A DNA stretch of 64,000 nt from positions 18,768,001-18,832,000 of the forward strand of contig BSBM01000779.1 of the NCBI GenBank assembly GCA_027924585.1. Reading direction: 5' to 3'. Position numbers and translations under genes: made by a program. Positions 47,383 through 60,700 of the stretch are shown here, piece after piece. The notes below the pieces were generated by a model, which searched no databases, was not told where the DNA came from, and saw nothing but the letters and a program-made list of their open reading frames with translations. Source of the stretch: Larix kaempferi (lineage: Eukaryota; Streptophyta; Pinopsida; Pinales; Pinaceae). The stretch's first letter is position 1. Each line of letters starts with the position of its first letter.

Positions 47383-50300
47383 TTGGTAAGTTCAAAGAGA
47401 TCATCAACATGCTGGAAAGAAGGCAAAGAATCTAATAGATAAACATATATAACGTAAAGTATTTCTTTAATGAAGAAAGCTAGGGTTATAAGCCAAAATA
47501 ATGTACCTTGTATAACTAAAGTTTTATCCAAGCTTTAAGCTTTTGTCTACGATCCACAATCCCAGATGAGCAACCTGCAAAAACTAGACAACTTCCTCAA
47601 GATTTTGACTATATAAAGATGAATAACCTAGTTTGAAACTCATATATAAGAAGAATATGACTTGATTCACAGATTTATAAAATAGACAAATTATCTTATG
47701 GGAAAGAGAATCTTTTGCATTATAATCATCAATGGTGACAAGCTATACCTGGTTTGTAACCTGCATTGTTGAAACTAGATCCTGGGATCCTTTCTCCTCT
47801 TCCTTCAATAGATATTTCTCCAACATTTCCTTATACAAAAATTGTCCCCCCATTTCTCAAGGCACTCTCGTATTTATAGAAACACTGAGAGGATAGGATT
47901 CGAAAGGTAAATAGTTAGGGAGGTTATGGTGGTTAGGATAACTACCATAACCAACTCTAATTTGGTTTTTAATATTGTTTTCATGATTTTTGGAGGTACC
48001 CATGGGTATAATACATGACACCCTGCGAGTAACCCATGAGTATCATCCTAATCAACTAGCGGGTGCAAATATTTGGGACAAAACCACGGGTTGTCAAATG
48101 GAGAACTTGCACGTGACCCACGAGTTGATAGATGCAAGAGTCGCGGTTATAGCTCAAAAATACTTCACAAAATAGCGAGGCTAGAGAAGGTATTGTAAGA
48201 TTTAGATCCAAAGCATCTATAGTCAATGAGGCTCTTCCATCCATAAGGTCATTTTGTGTGACCGAAAATGCAGTGTGGTCATGGAAGGAGAAGTGCCAAT
48301 CTGACTAATAACAAATGCCCCCTAATGCATGAGGTTAGAAGGTACTGATGGATGAAATTAATTACAAACCAAGAAGTGGAGGAGCGTGGAATTCATAGGA
48401 ACAAAGTCTCAAACAATACCTGAAACAAAACAAGGTCAACGAGCAATTACAACCTTGATATAAGAATATGTTTAGAATGATAGGAAATGATCTCCAATAC
48501 ATATGTAGGAAATATGTATATAGCATGGACAGTGAAATACAAGTGTGGATCCATGTCAAAAGGAGATCATAGCCATAGAAACAAACTAGATATATGTCTC
48601 ATGAGGAGCCAATATAAGTAGGGCTCAGTCTTGCGTAGCTTGGGCGATAAAAAAAGAGTTGAATCATAGACCCAAGGTCTTCAAACCAACCATTGATAAA
48701 CAGTACAAACCCTAACGCATGTGAATAAAGGAGTTGAAGTCGAACATAGAGGATTTTTTTTTAATTCCCGGTCAATGGTGAGAACCGTTAACAAACGCGA
48801 GGACACCCACCAATAATGAAAATGGGGTCTAAGGTACTTAGTACATTCTTACAAGTGTGAATAGGAGGTCTTGAAGTTGAACAATTGAAGAATCTGTCGA
48901 GTAAGGGAAATTAATCTATTCTCATAACTCAACAGCGAGATGATCTTCCACTAAGGACTGCAAATATCAAGTTACTAACCAGGAACTCTAAGTCGAATTC
49001 CTAGATAAAAATGTGTTGATGTTGATAGGAAGAGACTTGTGAGAAGGAATGAATTGAGGTATCCTTCATCTTCGCACACGAGCAACAATGAGAGATTGAG
49101 TTGAAACAAGACTGAGATAGGGGATGGCCGACATGAAGGGTCAAGATGAATTGCAGAATGGCCTACACAGGGGCAATCCTTGAACATTGAGCACTATAGA
49201 AAAGTGACTTAGGAAGCTTTGGATATACAGGAAGTATGATATAAGTTTTCCATGTAGAAGACATAACAAACTCTCCATATGATCGGAAGGGTAACCAATC
49301 GAAGGAGTGTACAACTCTGAAATTAGGTTAAATCCTAAATCGAAAACTAAGACCCATTGACTCAACATAAGTGTTGTGTTCAAGGATGAATTAGACTTGC
49401 TTCCATATGATGAATGAATGACGAAGATACTCTTTCCATTCTCTTTTTAAATGTCTTTTCCTTTTTTAAAGAGCATGAAAAGATTGAAAATCAAGCCCGA
49501 TAATATCTCTCTTGTTAAATTTTAACGATTCCAAGAAAGTAAACTCGAAATACCTTCTTGATTTTGAACAAGATCGAAGAAGAGAAAGAAGAATGCTTTA
49601 TACAAGTCCAACCATGTATAATTTAGAGATTCCATGGGAGGGAAACTCAATACTATATTCATGTTTTAATGAGTTTGAAGAATAGATAAAATAGTACTCG
49701 ATAGGTTACAGATCCATGGATTTTAATATCGAGCCTGGATCTATTCGTTCTCGTCGGTGTTTTCATGTTTAAGGAGTCTGAAAAACTTAAAAAAGAACTC
49801 CATACAACTACTAGTGGATTTTGATATCGAGCCCGAGTTGGTATGTGCTTGCTAGTGTTTTCATATTTAAGGAGTCTGAAAAACTTAAACAAGAACTCCC
49901 TAATATACTTTTTCGTAAAGTTAGCCTCCTTGTCCCAAAGAGTGTAAAAGTACACGACAGAAGACTCTTCTAGTCGAAAGAACTAGAGTATACCTTTTTC
50001 GTAAATAATCCACTAAGATCGGAAAAGGGGTAAAATTATATCTAAGTGGATGTATATTTAGGTTCTTTAACGAGTTTGAACAAGACAAGTATACTTAGCA
50101 ATCTTGTCAATTTTAAGGAGTCTAACAAGAGCATGAAGAAACTCCATACGAATGAGGGAATTGATATCTGTGAAAAAATAATGCATGATGAGTGACCAAG
50201 TCCCCAAAGTGGCAAGTGATAGCATGGGCACCGATATGACACAGTTTACTATCTAGGGTGACCCATGTCAAAGAAGTTTCTAACCATGGAAGAACAATGA

Positions 50301-50963
50301 CAATGGAGGGTAAAAATGAGGGTTAAAATTGTAGTCCATGGTGAAAAGGAAATCCTAAGGCATAAAATGACAAGGTATAGATGCAATACAATGATATAAT
50401 CGACATGTCATAGGAAATCAAACCTTTTAAAGAACATCGACATGGACACAGCAGTGAAAAAGTGCCTTCTCGTTAGTTTACCTAGTCAAAATAACTTCAT
50501 TAGTCATTTTATATATTAAGAAATGAACAAAAATAGGTTTGAAACTATAGAAAGTGGGTAAAAAATCAAATAGATTTTTATAAATAGTAACAAAACCAAA
50601 AAATAACCCACATTTACCATTTTTACCATTGGAGAAGAGGGAAACCCCTACGACTTCAGACGTTGCATACGATCAATTCGAAGGACCATTTCAAAATCTA
50701 TCACTTGGAGGTAACAAATATCTCTCTTCTTCTCATGTTTAATACTTTTTAAGGATTTTAAATGGTATTTTGAATATTTTAGTTGAATTTAAAATTTTAG
50801 GTCTCCATACCCGTGCGTAGGCCTTCTTGAAATTCATGGGTATGCGAAATAGCCACAGGTTGGAATGAATTCAACTCATGAGTACTCACCCCTATGTTAA
50901 ATGGAGACCCGCGGGTAGCACGAACCAAATTTAAAAACTTCAAACTAATGCAAAAATTAATGG
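47383..50963. other. unassigned, probably retrotransposon non-coding DNA
   Basis: No protein domain on either strand. At 49430-50260 units containing TTTTCAT.TTTAAGGAGTCTGAAAAACTTAAA..AGAACTCC recur (clearest at about 49760 and 49857, spacing 97 bp; weaker copies around them). Confidence 0.45.
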
Positions 50964-51840
50964 ATGCAATGCAGGATGGTGCTCACTTGGATAGAAAGAG
51001 AGCATGAGGCCATGGATAGAATAACCATGGGGGACCCTTTGACTTTGAATTCCTTAAGACGGTGTGGAATCCTCAAGCTTTTCCGCACATCAAACATTAG
51101 GGCGCAATCCCATTTACTCCAAATGTTATTTCCCTATTGGGATCCTGATCAGGGGATCTTCAATATCCAAGGGGAGACAATAGATTTCACAGTGGATGAT
51201 ATCTATTTCATTATTGGACTATCCCATTCAGGCGAGGTGGTAAACCTCAAGGGAACATTTAGAGGTGTTGGAGTTTTATCTATACAATATTATATCAATA
51301 CCTACTGTATAGCAAGGATGGAGAAGAGGGGCAGTCAAGTGTCGATTAGGAAAAAATCCAGTTTTTCATTGAAAGTGATCATGAGTACCATAAACAGGAT
51401 CGGTGGCAATGCGGCCCAATATCTAGCTTCCCAGAGCTATATGCAGATTGGTGTGGAATTTCTACGCAATGTCATATTTGATTGGTGTTCTAGTTTGTTG
51501 GTGAATATGAAAGACCAACTTATAGAGTAAAAAATGGGAAAGAAGAAGAAATTTGGATATGAAAGCATACTTTGCACCTTCTTCAAGAGAGAGTCTCTGC
51601 CTTGAGTCCAAGAATGGCTCTTCCACCACTCAACCCCCGAGAGCCTCTAATGACTCGATGGGGTGATATTTCCCTACACCATGGAGGAGGTGAGAGTAGT
51701 GCTTCTTATGATGACGAGGATTAAATTGGATGGTGGAGCCTCTAGGTGCCAGCAATCGAACAGTTTTCCTATGCTGGCATGCACTTTCACGGTGATCTTG
51801 AGCTCATGTTTCCTCCAGGAGCATCCTAGGGAGATATAGG
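50964..51840 (+). pseudogene. plant-mobile-domain-like protein, decayed
   Basis: 188 open codons: LRRCGILKLFRTSNIRAQSHLL, YWDPDQGIFNIQGETIDFTVDDIYFIIGLSHSGEVV in short form, and NRIGGNAAQYLASQSY followed by VIFDWCSSLLVNMK. The pattern (a helical domain with a 'DxxFIxGL' centre) resembles the plant mobile domain / transposon-derived proteins common in plant genomes. After the stop at 51528 similar sequence continues in two other frames (PRMALPPLNPREPL at about 51615; FPPGAS at about 51810), so the gene has frameshifts. Whether it is a host gene or carried by a transposon is open. Confidence 0.55.
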
Positions 51841-51948
51841 TACCAAATTTTATTTTGAAAGTTATTTAATTTTTAATATTTTTGTATTTAACATATACAT
51901 GTGTTTTTTAATGAGTTTGAGTTCTAACAACATACGTTTTATGCAAAT

Positions 51949-52158
51949 GTTGGTCCAGTAAGGCCTTCTGGGAATCCCTGGATTAATGTGTGACTAATAG
52001 AGCCAGGTAGTACTAATGCCATGATGGGGAGTATTGAGGGAAATATGGGCCAGTTGACACACGACATTCCTACATATTGTATTGAGCGGATTCCCATTGC
52101 CCATATATATGTAGCAATATGTGGTGGGCGTGCCCCCTGCATGGATCCCCCTACTTAG
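51949..52158 (+). pseudogene. possible second exon of the PMD-like gene
   Basis: A 70-codon coding-like stretch with one TGA (VGPVRPSGNPWINV, THDIPTYCIERIPIAHIYVA, stop at 52156). A GT at 51840 and a pyrimidine-poor AG before 51959 could bound an intron of about 118 bp. No family recognised. Confidence 0.35.
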
Positions 52159-52494
52159 GAAAGTGGCTAGGCTAGTCATATGTTATAGGGAGTCCCTAGC
52201 AGATCAAGATGAGGATCCTGCTTCTCCTTAGAGAGACCAACACTTATTTTGAGGTTGTTATTCCCACTTTGTATATTGTTATATTTTTATAGAGATAGAC
52301 TGAGACTCATATATTTTTTGGACCTATATATATACATTATCAGTTTATATACATGTTTTCCTTATTTGTTTTAATGGATTATTTTATCGTGTATGATACA
52401 AATGCCAATAGAGTACATAATTTTCATATGCATCATCTAATGTATTTGATTTATTGAAATATGTTGATATGAAATGTAATCAAAATGTCTCTCA
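52159..52494. other. intergenic
   Basis: AT-rich, nothing recognised. Confidence 0.4.
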
Positions 52495-52830
52495 AGTAAT
52501 ATAACACTCAAAAACTAACGTATCAAAGAAGGGTCTCTAACACGATACTCACCCATCAATTGGAGTAATACTAAATATGAATCGATTCGTACTTCCAAAC
52601 ATGAAATTCCATTATGAATAACATCTCAGAGTAGCTCAATAACCGCACTATACTTAGCTATGTTGTTCGTCATAAGGCCCAAACAAACACCTCCTGAGGA
52701 AACATGTTGGATTGTAGGTGAATAGATCACCCAAGTAGTTGACGCCAAGTTACGAGTGTGACAATTAGCACCATCGATGAAACCCACAAACCACTCAGTT
52801 TCCATATGAAACACAATCCAGAAGACACAT
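52495..52830 (-). pseudogene. RNase H domain downstream of integrase
   Basis: Minus strand: ETEWFVGFIDGANCHTRN (first Asp), WVIYSPTIQHVSSGGVCLG, NNIAKYSAVIELL (Glu position now Lys), then past a TGA GISCLEVRIDSYLVLLQLMG (Asp) and YRVRDPSLIR. This is the additional, archaeal-like RNase H type of plant Tat-group Gypsy elements. It is inactive because of the Lys and the stops. Confidence 0.7.
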
Positions 52831-52896
52831 AAGGAAATCCCAAAAAGACTAATATACAAAAATGTACAACTATAATACAAGAAAAATCATGTCTGC

Positions 52897-53547
52897 TTAG
52901 GCGTAATACCTTTTCAAGTAGAGCCCATTTATGGGCTCAAGCAGCTTAACTCCATCATAATCAATCAATTCATATGATCCTTTCTTCAAGACTCTAGAAA
53001 TAATATAGGGACCGATCCACATAGAATTGAACTTGCCTACACCGAAGGGATCCTTATCTTGATCGTATACCAAAACAAGATCTCCTTTAGAGAAAACCCT
53101 GGGTTTTATAGACTTGTCGTATTGATGTGACTGCCTCCAACCAATGGACAAGTTGGAATGCTGAGAAACTAGTAGAAATATTGACATTAGAAAGATATTC
53201 CCAAAGAGCCAGATACAACATAATGTGCCAGTTTGACCTACTAGCATTGACGGCGCACTAAAGAATGGGTTTTAAAGTCTTTTTAACAACTTCAAATTGT
53301 CCATTGACCCACGGATAGAAAGGAGATGAGTTCTCTTGTCTAAACCTTTGCATAGTGGTCAAATCTGTCATCACATGGTTCTGAAAATGTCTACCGTGAT
53401 CAGTGACAATCTCTTTAGGTGTGTTGAACCTAGAAATGACTTGATTGAATACAAAATAGGATGCAGCTTCACCATCCACCTTCATAGTTAGTGATTCCTT
53501 CGCCCACTTAGTAAAGTAGTCAATGACAACAATGATGTATTGATGAC
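52897..53547 (-). pseudogene. Ty3/Gypsy integrase, Tat-like
   Basis: Minus strand: GHQYIIVVIDYFTKWAKE (first Asp, near 53520), FNTPKEIVTDHGRHF (second Asp), WVNGQFEVVKKTL (Glu region), then a deletion or shift and RVFSKGDLVLVYDQDKD, WIGPYIISRVLKKGSYEL and the end NGLYLKRYYA before TAA. The core is truncated between the two parts. The upstream RT is absent; unrelated sequence begins at about 53550. Confidence 0.82.
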
Positions 53548-53549
53548 CC

Positions 53550-53900
53550 TTGACTGTGTGTGGATTGAGAATGATGGGGTTTGATCTTTGATAAATGTTG
53601 AATGTGTGATCCTTCTTTTATCTTGTATTTGGATTTGAATTATGGAAGTTTTACTCTTGTCGTGTATTCTGCATGGGTGACACAATGTTTCTAATTTCCA
53701 AACATAATATGAAAGGAATAATGGTAGGAATTATGTGATTTTTTATTTCGTATAGTTTGGTATAAGGCGATTGATATTTTAATGAATTTTTGGTTTAAAG
53801 TTTTAATACTTCTGTTTTTAATATATATAATTTATAAATATATATTACTAACCCTAATCAGAGTGTAAGATCCCCATTTTTGAACTAACTGTTGTTATAT
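53550..53900. other. unassigned AT-rich DNA
   Basis: Sequence unrelated to the integrase takes over here. No gene seen. Confidence 0.4.
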
Positions 53901-54562
53901 TGTTATATTGGGCCACGGCCCCGACACATGTGATTTATTCTGATGATTGGGCATAAGACCTAATACTTATGATTGATTCTATAGTAGACTGACATGTTGG
54001 ACATGGATCTTTACTAGATTACTTTATTGTTGATATGCTGGGCAATAAAGCCCCAATGTGTTTTCTGATTATGTTTCAATGTGGGCACAAAGACCTAATA
54101 TACTGGAATGACCCTTTGTTTTCTTACATACTGTGTAGTGATGTGAATGACATAATTGACTTATATAGTGTGTTGAGCATGGACTCAGAAACACACCAAT
54201 TACCTATGTACTGGGCCAAAGCCCCGAGGTACCTAAAGGAAATATAATGTACTGGGAGTAAGCCCTGATGTAGATTGAGTGCTGGGTAAAAACCCTGGAG
54301 CACTCCAAGCTTGATAAAACAATTACCGAATCCGAGGCAACAAAAAGATCCTATATGTGCCTCACAACCACATTCTAGCACTAGTGTAGAGCGGAGACTC
54401 TAAAATTACACTAGAGTAGCGCCCATGTGAGAGTGTTGGGTTAAATGGCCCTAAAGAGCACTCAGGGTTACAAATCTCCAAGTGTTGAGTTAAATGGCTC
54501 TGAAGAGCACTCGGGGTTACAAAGTTTCCAAGTGTTGAGTCGAGAAGACTCTGAAGAGCACC
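53900..54562 (+). repeat. array of GGGC-loop-GCCC motifs and a 50-bp tandem repeat
   Basis: Seven variants of TGGGCnAAAGCCCC stand at about 53909, 53948, 54040, 54081, 54211, 54252 and 54281, each able to form a small hairpin. Then come three tandem copies of a 49-50 bp unit (54432-54480, 54481-54530, 54531-54562) of AGTGTTGAGTTAAATGGCYCT and GAGCACTCGGGGTTAC. Non-coding. Confidence 0.65.
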
Positions 54563-57500
54563 TTCATCATAATTATTTAATTGACTAAATGATTCATCTT
54601 TCTATCTATCAAGTATTGTGGGAATTACCAGGTTGAACGAGGGAATCCAACATGCAAAGAGGGAGACAAGAGGTACCTAGCCAAGCCTGCCGAGACTGTC
54701 CTAAGTGTTGGACTTGCCCCTAATAAACTAAAAGTTACATATTTTTAAATAAAAGATAATTACCTATTGTCTCCTATGTATATTTTAAATAAAAGCCTCT
54801 AGGCTAATTGTTTAATAAAGAGTTGTATTATTAATGTTGGAATACTTGGTTATGAAATGTATTGATGTTTTATGCATTACTAATATTATTAATAAGATAT
54901 AAAAGATAGTGTAAATTATAATTAATTATTATATTTATTGTCACCATAAATGGTTATTATAAATATTATGTAATTATTGTGGAAGACTGGAAATCGCCTT
55001 TCACTTAGTTAAAGAAGTGAAAAAGTCCTAGTTCAAAAGAGGGACAAGTAATTATTAAAATAATATCTTCTAAAAACTTTAATTATGGAATATAAAGAAA
55101 CTAATTATTACAACTGCCATATTTCAAGATCGCCTACTTAAGGGAGCAGAACCCAAGTTTGGGGGACGATTCTTTTTCATTATCATTAACCACTATGGTA
55201 ATCAAAAGAAGTTTTTGCTACTCCAAGAAACTGAAGTAGACAGGCCCAAACTATCCAAGAACTAACCAGGCTATGGCATAGGAAGCTCTACCTCATTTTT
55301 CATGTTGGAATCCAACTCGGGGGGATCCGTACAGAATCAGAAGTGATTATCAGATCATGGTTGGGAGGAACTCGGTAATCCCAAAGTCATCCCGTCAATG
55401 GCGATCTAGCCACCGATTTTTGTGTAAACAAATTTTTGAAGTGTGCAGATAGGAGCAGGAAGGAGATCAAGTACCAGGCTCTCAGGCTATAGGTACGAAC
55501 CATTTAAATCTTCTCATATTTCTATTATAATTAAGTAGGTCATCATTCTGCCCATTTTATTATATGCAAGTTTTGCCCCAGAACTAAGAAATGAACCTAG
55601 CAGGCCTAGCTAAAGCTAGACTTTGCTAGAGGGATTGGGTTGTTATTGAAGTAATTATTTTTAGGTATTGTGTTTTCTTTTTATTAAATGGATGCACTAT
55701 CACTGTTTCGATTTCTTCACCCTTCGATTGCTAAGCTATAGGAATTATCACTTATAGGTTAAACATTGGTGTTCTTCATTGTTAGTATTCACATTACAAA
55801 TCCAAAATGACAGCTACAGGATCAAGACTTCCTGAGGCTCGTTCTATTATTAGATCCAACTACAAGTACATACACCAATAGGAAATAGAAATCACGACTC
55901 TATCTACAAACTACACGAAGTAAAACCACATATCCATTTTCTAACATTCAGTCTTTGCTATCACCAAGATTTTTGGTCGCTGGTTAGATAAACCAAAGAA
56001 AAACGTTAGCAACAGGAAAAAGCAGACTTCAACTCACAAGCACAAATTTAACCATAGATTTTCATAACAGAGGTCATTCTTCAGACCCTTAAACCTTGGA
56101 TCCCAATAAATAGGATTACCCAATCTTAGTTCAACATACACAGAGATAGCAGTCAACGCAGATAGAGAGAAACCATATCACGAAACATACCATGGAAACC
56201 ATATTCAAGAAACAAAACTGAGTCTATTTTCAACGGAGAATTTTTATTACAGATTCAAAACCCTCTTTCATGAGGAGATGTCAGATGCATCAACAATCTA
56301 CGAATGCCCTAAAGAAAAATGCAGGGATAAAACCTGACTTTAAATAAACATAGATTATACATTATCATTCTAAAATACAACCATTACATACTCTATCCAA
56401 AAAAGCTAGTCACAATTCTTTTCAAAACAACATATCAATTTGTTGACCAAACCCTCTAGTATCGAATCCATTCTTAGATACATCTCACAGCGTTCTAGCC
56501 AGTAGCGACCCAAGGGACAAACAACCCACAATAGGAACCCAAGTGGGAACCCAGTCCCCATAAAACTTCCAAAAGAAACCATGAGCGAAATCTGTACTAA
56601 ACCGAGAGGAAAGACTCAAGAGAGTAGTGGCTGGACTTACCACCATTCCAAATCGATTTCCTGAAGTCCTGACCTCGCAGGGAGAAGGGCCAAATGCCAC
56701 CTGCAACCTCATAGCGAAACCCAAGGAGGCCATTACTTTTAGAGCTAGTTACAAAGGGGAAAACACAACCAGATAGCTCATATAAACAAAAGTAACAAAC
56801 CAGCGTCCTTACCTGTATGGTGGCAGTCGCCATCACCCTTCTTTTTCCTGTAGAGTTCATTCACATCAACCTAGGATCGAGACTAGGATGAATCCCTCCA
56901 CTCTTCATGCTACAATGGGAAATGAACCAAGGTCTGGGAAAATCGTGGGTTTTAGACCCAAACCAGGAACCCTCGATACAGCTGTAAAGCAAGCCCACAT
57001 CTACATAAAGGGCATTAAATTCTACCACCAACCTTATCACTTTATATTTTAAAACCCTCTTCGCCATAGTTTAAAACCTTGCATTTTTACAATCAAGGGC
57101 CATGTAATTATCTAGTATTACCATACTATCGAGCCCTTCTTATAGAATAGGATAGAACATATAGTCACACTATATCCAAGGTACAAACTTGTTGAAAAGG
57201 TAGATATGGTTTGAACGTGGCACCTTTCAACCAAGTAAGTATTTCCCCGAACGGAAATGCCGATGACCGGGCAAGTTCAGTACTCGGCCAAATTGCTCAT
57301 CAATTACACCTTCAATTACACATTGTACAAATGCATTAGCGACAAGTGCTAAGTAATCCCAACAACTCTACTTGCGACCTACCTCCCGGTAGCTCTACTA
57401 GGATAGTCTCTTTCCCTCAAGAAATCAAGCATCCCACCTTAGGCCTCATCCGACCCCATCAAAAGTCCATCATACTTGAGATGCCAGTTACATAATTCAT

Positions 57501-57767
57501 AATTGCATTTGATAAAAATTTTGAATTGAGAGAGAGAGACACAAACAGTAAAGTAGGTTTTATATACTATCTTCAGATTTCACATTAATTCTTTTTACAC
57601 TCCTTTCGCAAACTGCAGTAACATATGTTTATTCTTTGATAAAGCTTGATAGCTGCATTTAAATAACATGAATATTTACAATGCTGAAGATTTTGTTTAT
57701 CATCCATTCTTACATCATGAAAGACAACCATAGATTTTTTTTTTTTTTTACAATTTTTGGGACATTA
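54563..57767. other. unassigned repeat DNA, LTR-like right end
   Basis: No protein domain. Read on the minus strand from about 57768 it starts TGTAATGTCCCAAAAATTG, which resembles the opening of Gypsy LTRs of the TGTAACATCCC type; the same kind of start occurs at 62267. Minus-strand open frames at 56485-57067 show donor-like GTAAGT sites but no recognisable product. Confidence 0.35.
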
Positions 57768-60700
57768 CACAGAGTTTAGGGACTTAGTCCCAGAATCCTG
57801 TTTCTAGGATTCTGTCACATACCCAAATTTTCAGACTATTTATTTTATTTGCAAAAACATTATGTTAAATTATAATTACAAAGTTTTGTAATTATGACCA
57901 AATCTGGTCAAGGATGATTGTAATAAACAAATTATTATTATTTAATAAATTAAAACAAGAGACAAACACCCAAGGGAACTATTAAATGAGTGTTCACTGA
58001 CCCACTAGGAGGAATGGAAGCTGTTAGAAGGCATGGGACAGATGTCAGCATTTTCACTCCACCACTAGTTGTTGGTTATGGGAAAAATACCCCTAAATTC
58101 ATGAAATTATCCCCCCAGGTGGGTGGAAGAGAGATGTTAGCTCATTAATGACTAGGTTAACCACTAAATGGCCTCAGCACCTAGATAAGGCAATTTGAAT
58201 TGAGCAGGCAACTCTACATTATTTTCTGCAGAAATAATTCCTCAAGTGTATCAGGTGATCACTGAGAGATTCGAATGGGGAGGCTAAGTGGAAGTGCATT
58301 GTGAGTCTGCTGAATTTATTTTCAGAAGGAAACCAGAAGTGTTGGTGCAGGTCTCTTTGACTGCTAAGTCTATATGGCTGGATGAACTACTTTGTTGCTG
58401 CAAGTAGATGACCTAAAGCTTTTATAGATTCTTCTTCCTAGTGGTTCAGTGAACAAGCTTGGGGGTCTGAAGGAAAATAATTTGGCTGTATTTAGGAATA
58501 GGTTGGGTGGAACAGGCTCCTTGGGTTGTTTGTTTCTCCTACAATCAATCAGGTTCTATTGTTCTACCTTATTGTTTACAGTTAAATGATTTTTTGAAAT
58601 TGTTCGTTTAGTGTTTATAATTAATGACATATAGAAGCAATTGTTTTCAATTTATGACCTAGAGATGATGTTGTTTAAGGATGATTAAGTAATGAGATGA
58701 TAAAGAAATATTTTCTACATTTTTATCCATGTGAACTTTCTGCATCGTACTCCAGTACAGAGAAGGAAAAATTTAAGATAGAAGATTTGATAGACAGATT
58801 ATCAGATGAATGAATAGAATAATGTTGCTGTATATCTTTAATTTTTCCTATCATTTATATTCTGTAATACAAACTAAATGCTTAGTTTTAGAATTTATAC
58901 TCAATATATTATAATGCAGGCATTATAGTAGTTTTTTTCATATAAATTTAAGTTAACATTTCATTTATGCTCAGAAACTAGGTTTTCAATTATTAATATC
59001 TACTTGAAAATATATGTTGTATATTCTATTCTTTCTAACAATAGAATGTTATAATTCTACTTAGTTTAGGTATCATAATCCCTATAAAATTAATAACTGC
59101 AAATTTAAATATCCTTTGTACATAAATGTTATATTTATTTTATTTTCATTTCTTTCCTTTCATTCACATTCATGAATAAAACTTAGCATTTTCCCATCAT
59201 TGGAAATATTCTACTATGTTCCAGAATTTGCAGAAAAGAACTATTTAGGTTTTATTTTTAAATTTTTCCATTTAGTTCTATAAACAACAACAATTATCAT
59301 TCTGTATTAAAAGTTGCAAGACTAAACTTTCAACTGTATGAAGTTTGAAAACATGTACAGTATTCTTTCTAAAACCCTAAGACTATTCTATAGTGAGGTT
59401 AAGGACCAAACATTTAAAACGTAAACATAAAATCTTTTGTATCAAGTTTCCAAAACCAAACACTTTACTGTTGTCCAACTACTATATTTATGATCACTAA
59501 TTATGCAAGACAATTGAAGAACGAGAGTTTTATTACTATCGTAAACCATATTATTTATTTGGTGTCCCAAACACCAAAAAAAAAAGTATCATCATCATTC
59601 TAACTCTAACCTAAACCATGCACACTCAGGGTTTTGTTTTCAAGAAACCAGCTAACCTACGGCTCTCAACCTTTCATCAAAATGACAGTACAATTGCTAA
59701 CTAGAAATAATCTACCATCAAAACCTACAGAATAGGGTTTTATTGCGAAACGTAACGTAGAAAATGTTGGCACGTAGCTATTTTTAAATATACAGTTTTC
59801 TTTTACAACCAACATTGATTTTTATCAACATAGAAATCATTCTTAAAACCATTTTTTGGTTTCATTACAAACTCAGTCCCATTCTTCCATTAAAAACAAA
59901 AGTATAAATATGGTAGTACGAAACCTTCCATTTCACATAAACGAGTGAGCCCATGGTTATTGACTCTCACCAAAACGATGGATTATTTATACAAATATCG
60001 ACATAACCAAACTTATACATTGCACATAAACTATTAAAGTTTTCTCAAGACTGTTCTTCCATTAACACCGACCGAGGGTTTGACCCTCTGACATTACATT
60101 ATAAACAAGATTACAGTTCAATAAAAGTCACAGCAAAATGATGCTTTGGCAGGGAAGAAAAATGAGTCGAGGATTCCATCCTCTATACACATGACATGAG
60201 GCTCTTGTTTATCATTTAAAGAGCTTAAAAAATCTGCCATGAACTTTTCTTAGTCTCGTCAAACATCAAGATTCGGCCAACATGCCAAGAGAACCTATAG
60301 GGATAGGAACCACCAAGGCTTACCAGATGGCATGGCAGCGTGTTTCCCTTAAGCATCAATCCATGTATATACATAGATGAATGAAGGTACCCGCCAAGCA
60401 AATACAGGAGGTGGTTAAAAACCTTAGCATCACAATATTAACTAAAGTAGCAGGAAACTTATTTTTATTTTGAAACAAAAACTTTACCTCGCAAGAGTTT
60501 GCAAGGATCGAAGGTTGAACCAATGAAATATTTCGGCACCACCCAACAGCCAAGCATTTCTGTATTATTTACTCACCTATCAATAGTCGAGCCACAGACC
60601 TTCTTAAAAATATGAGAATCCATCAATTTATAGTCACAGGTCACACCATCGAACCCGAGGAAGGAGCCCTCAGTCGAGCAAACATAAAACCCTAAACTCA

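Noticed and set aside
56485-57067. Possible host gene on the minus strand with GTAAGT sites
   Set aside because: No recognised product, overlapping frames conflict, and the context is LTR-like; insufficient support.
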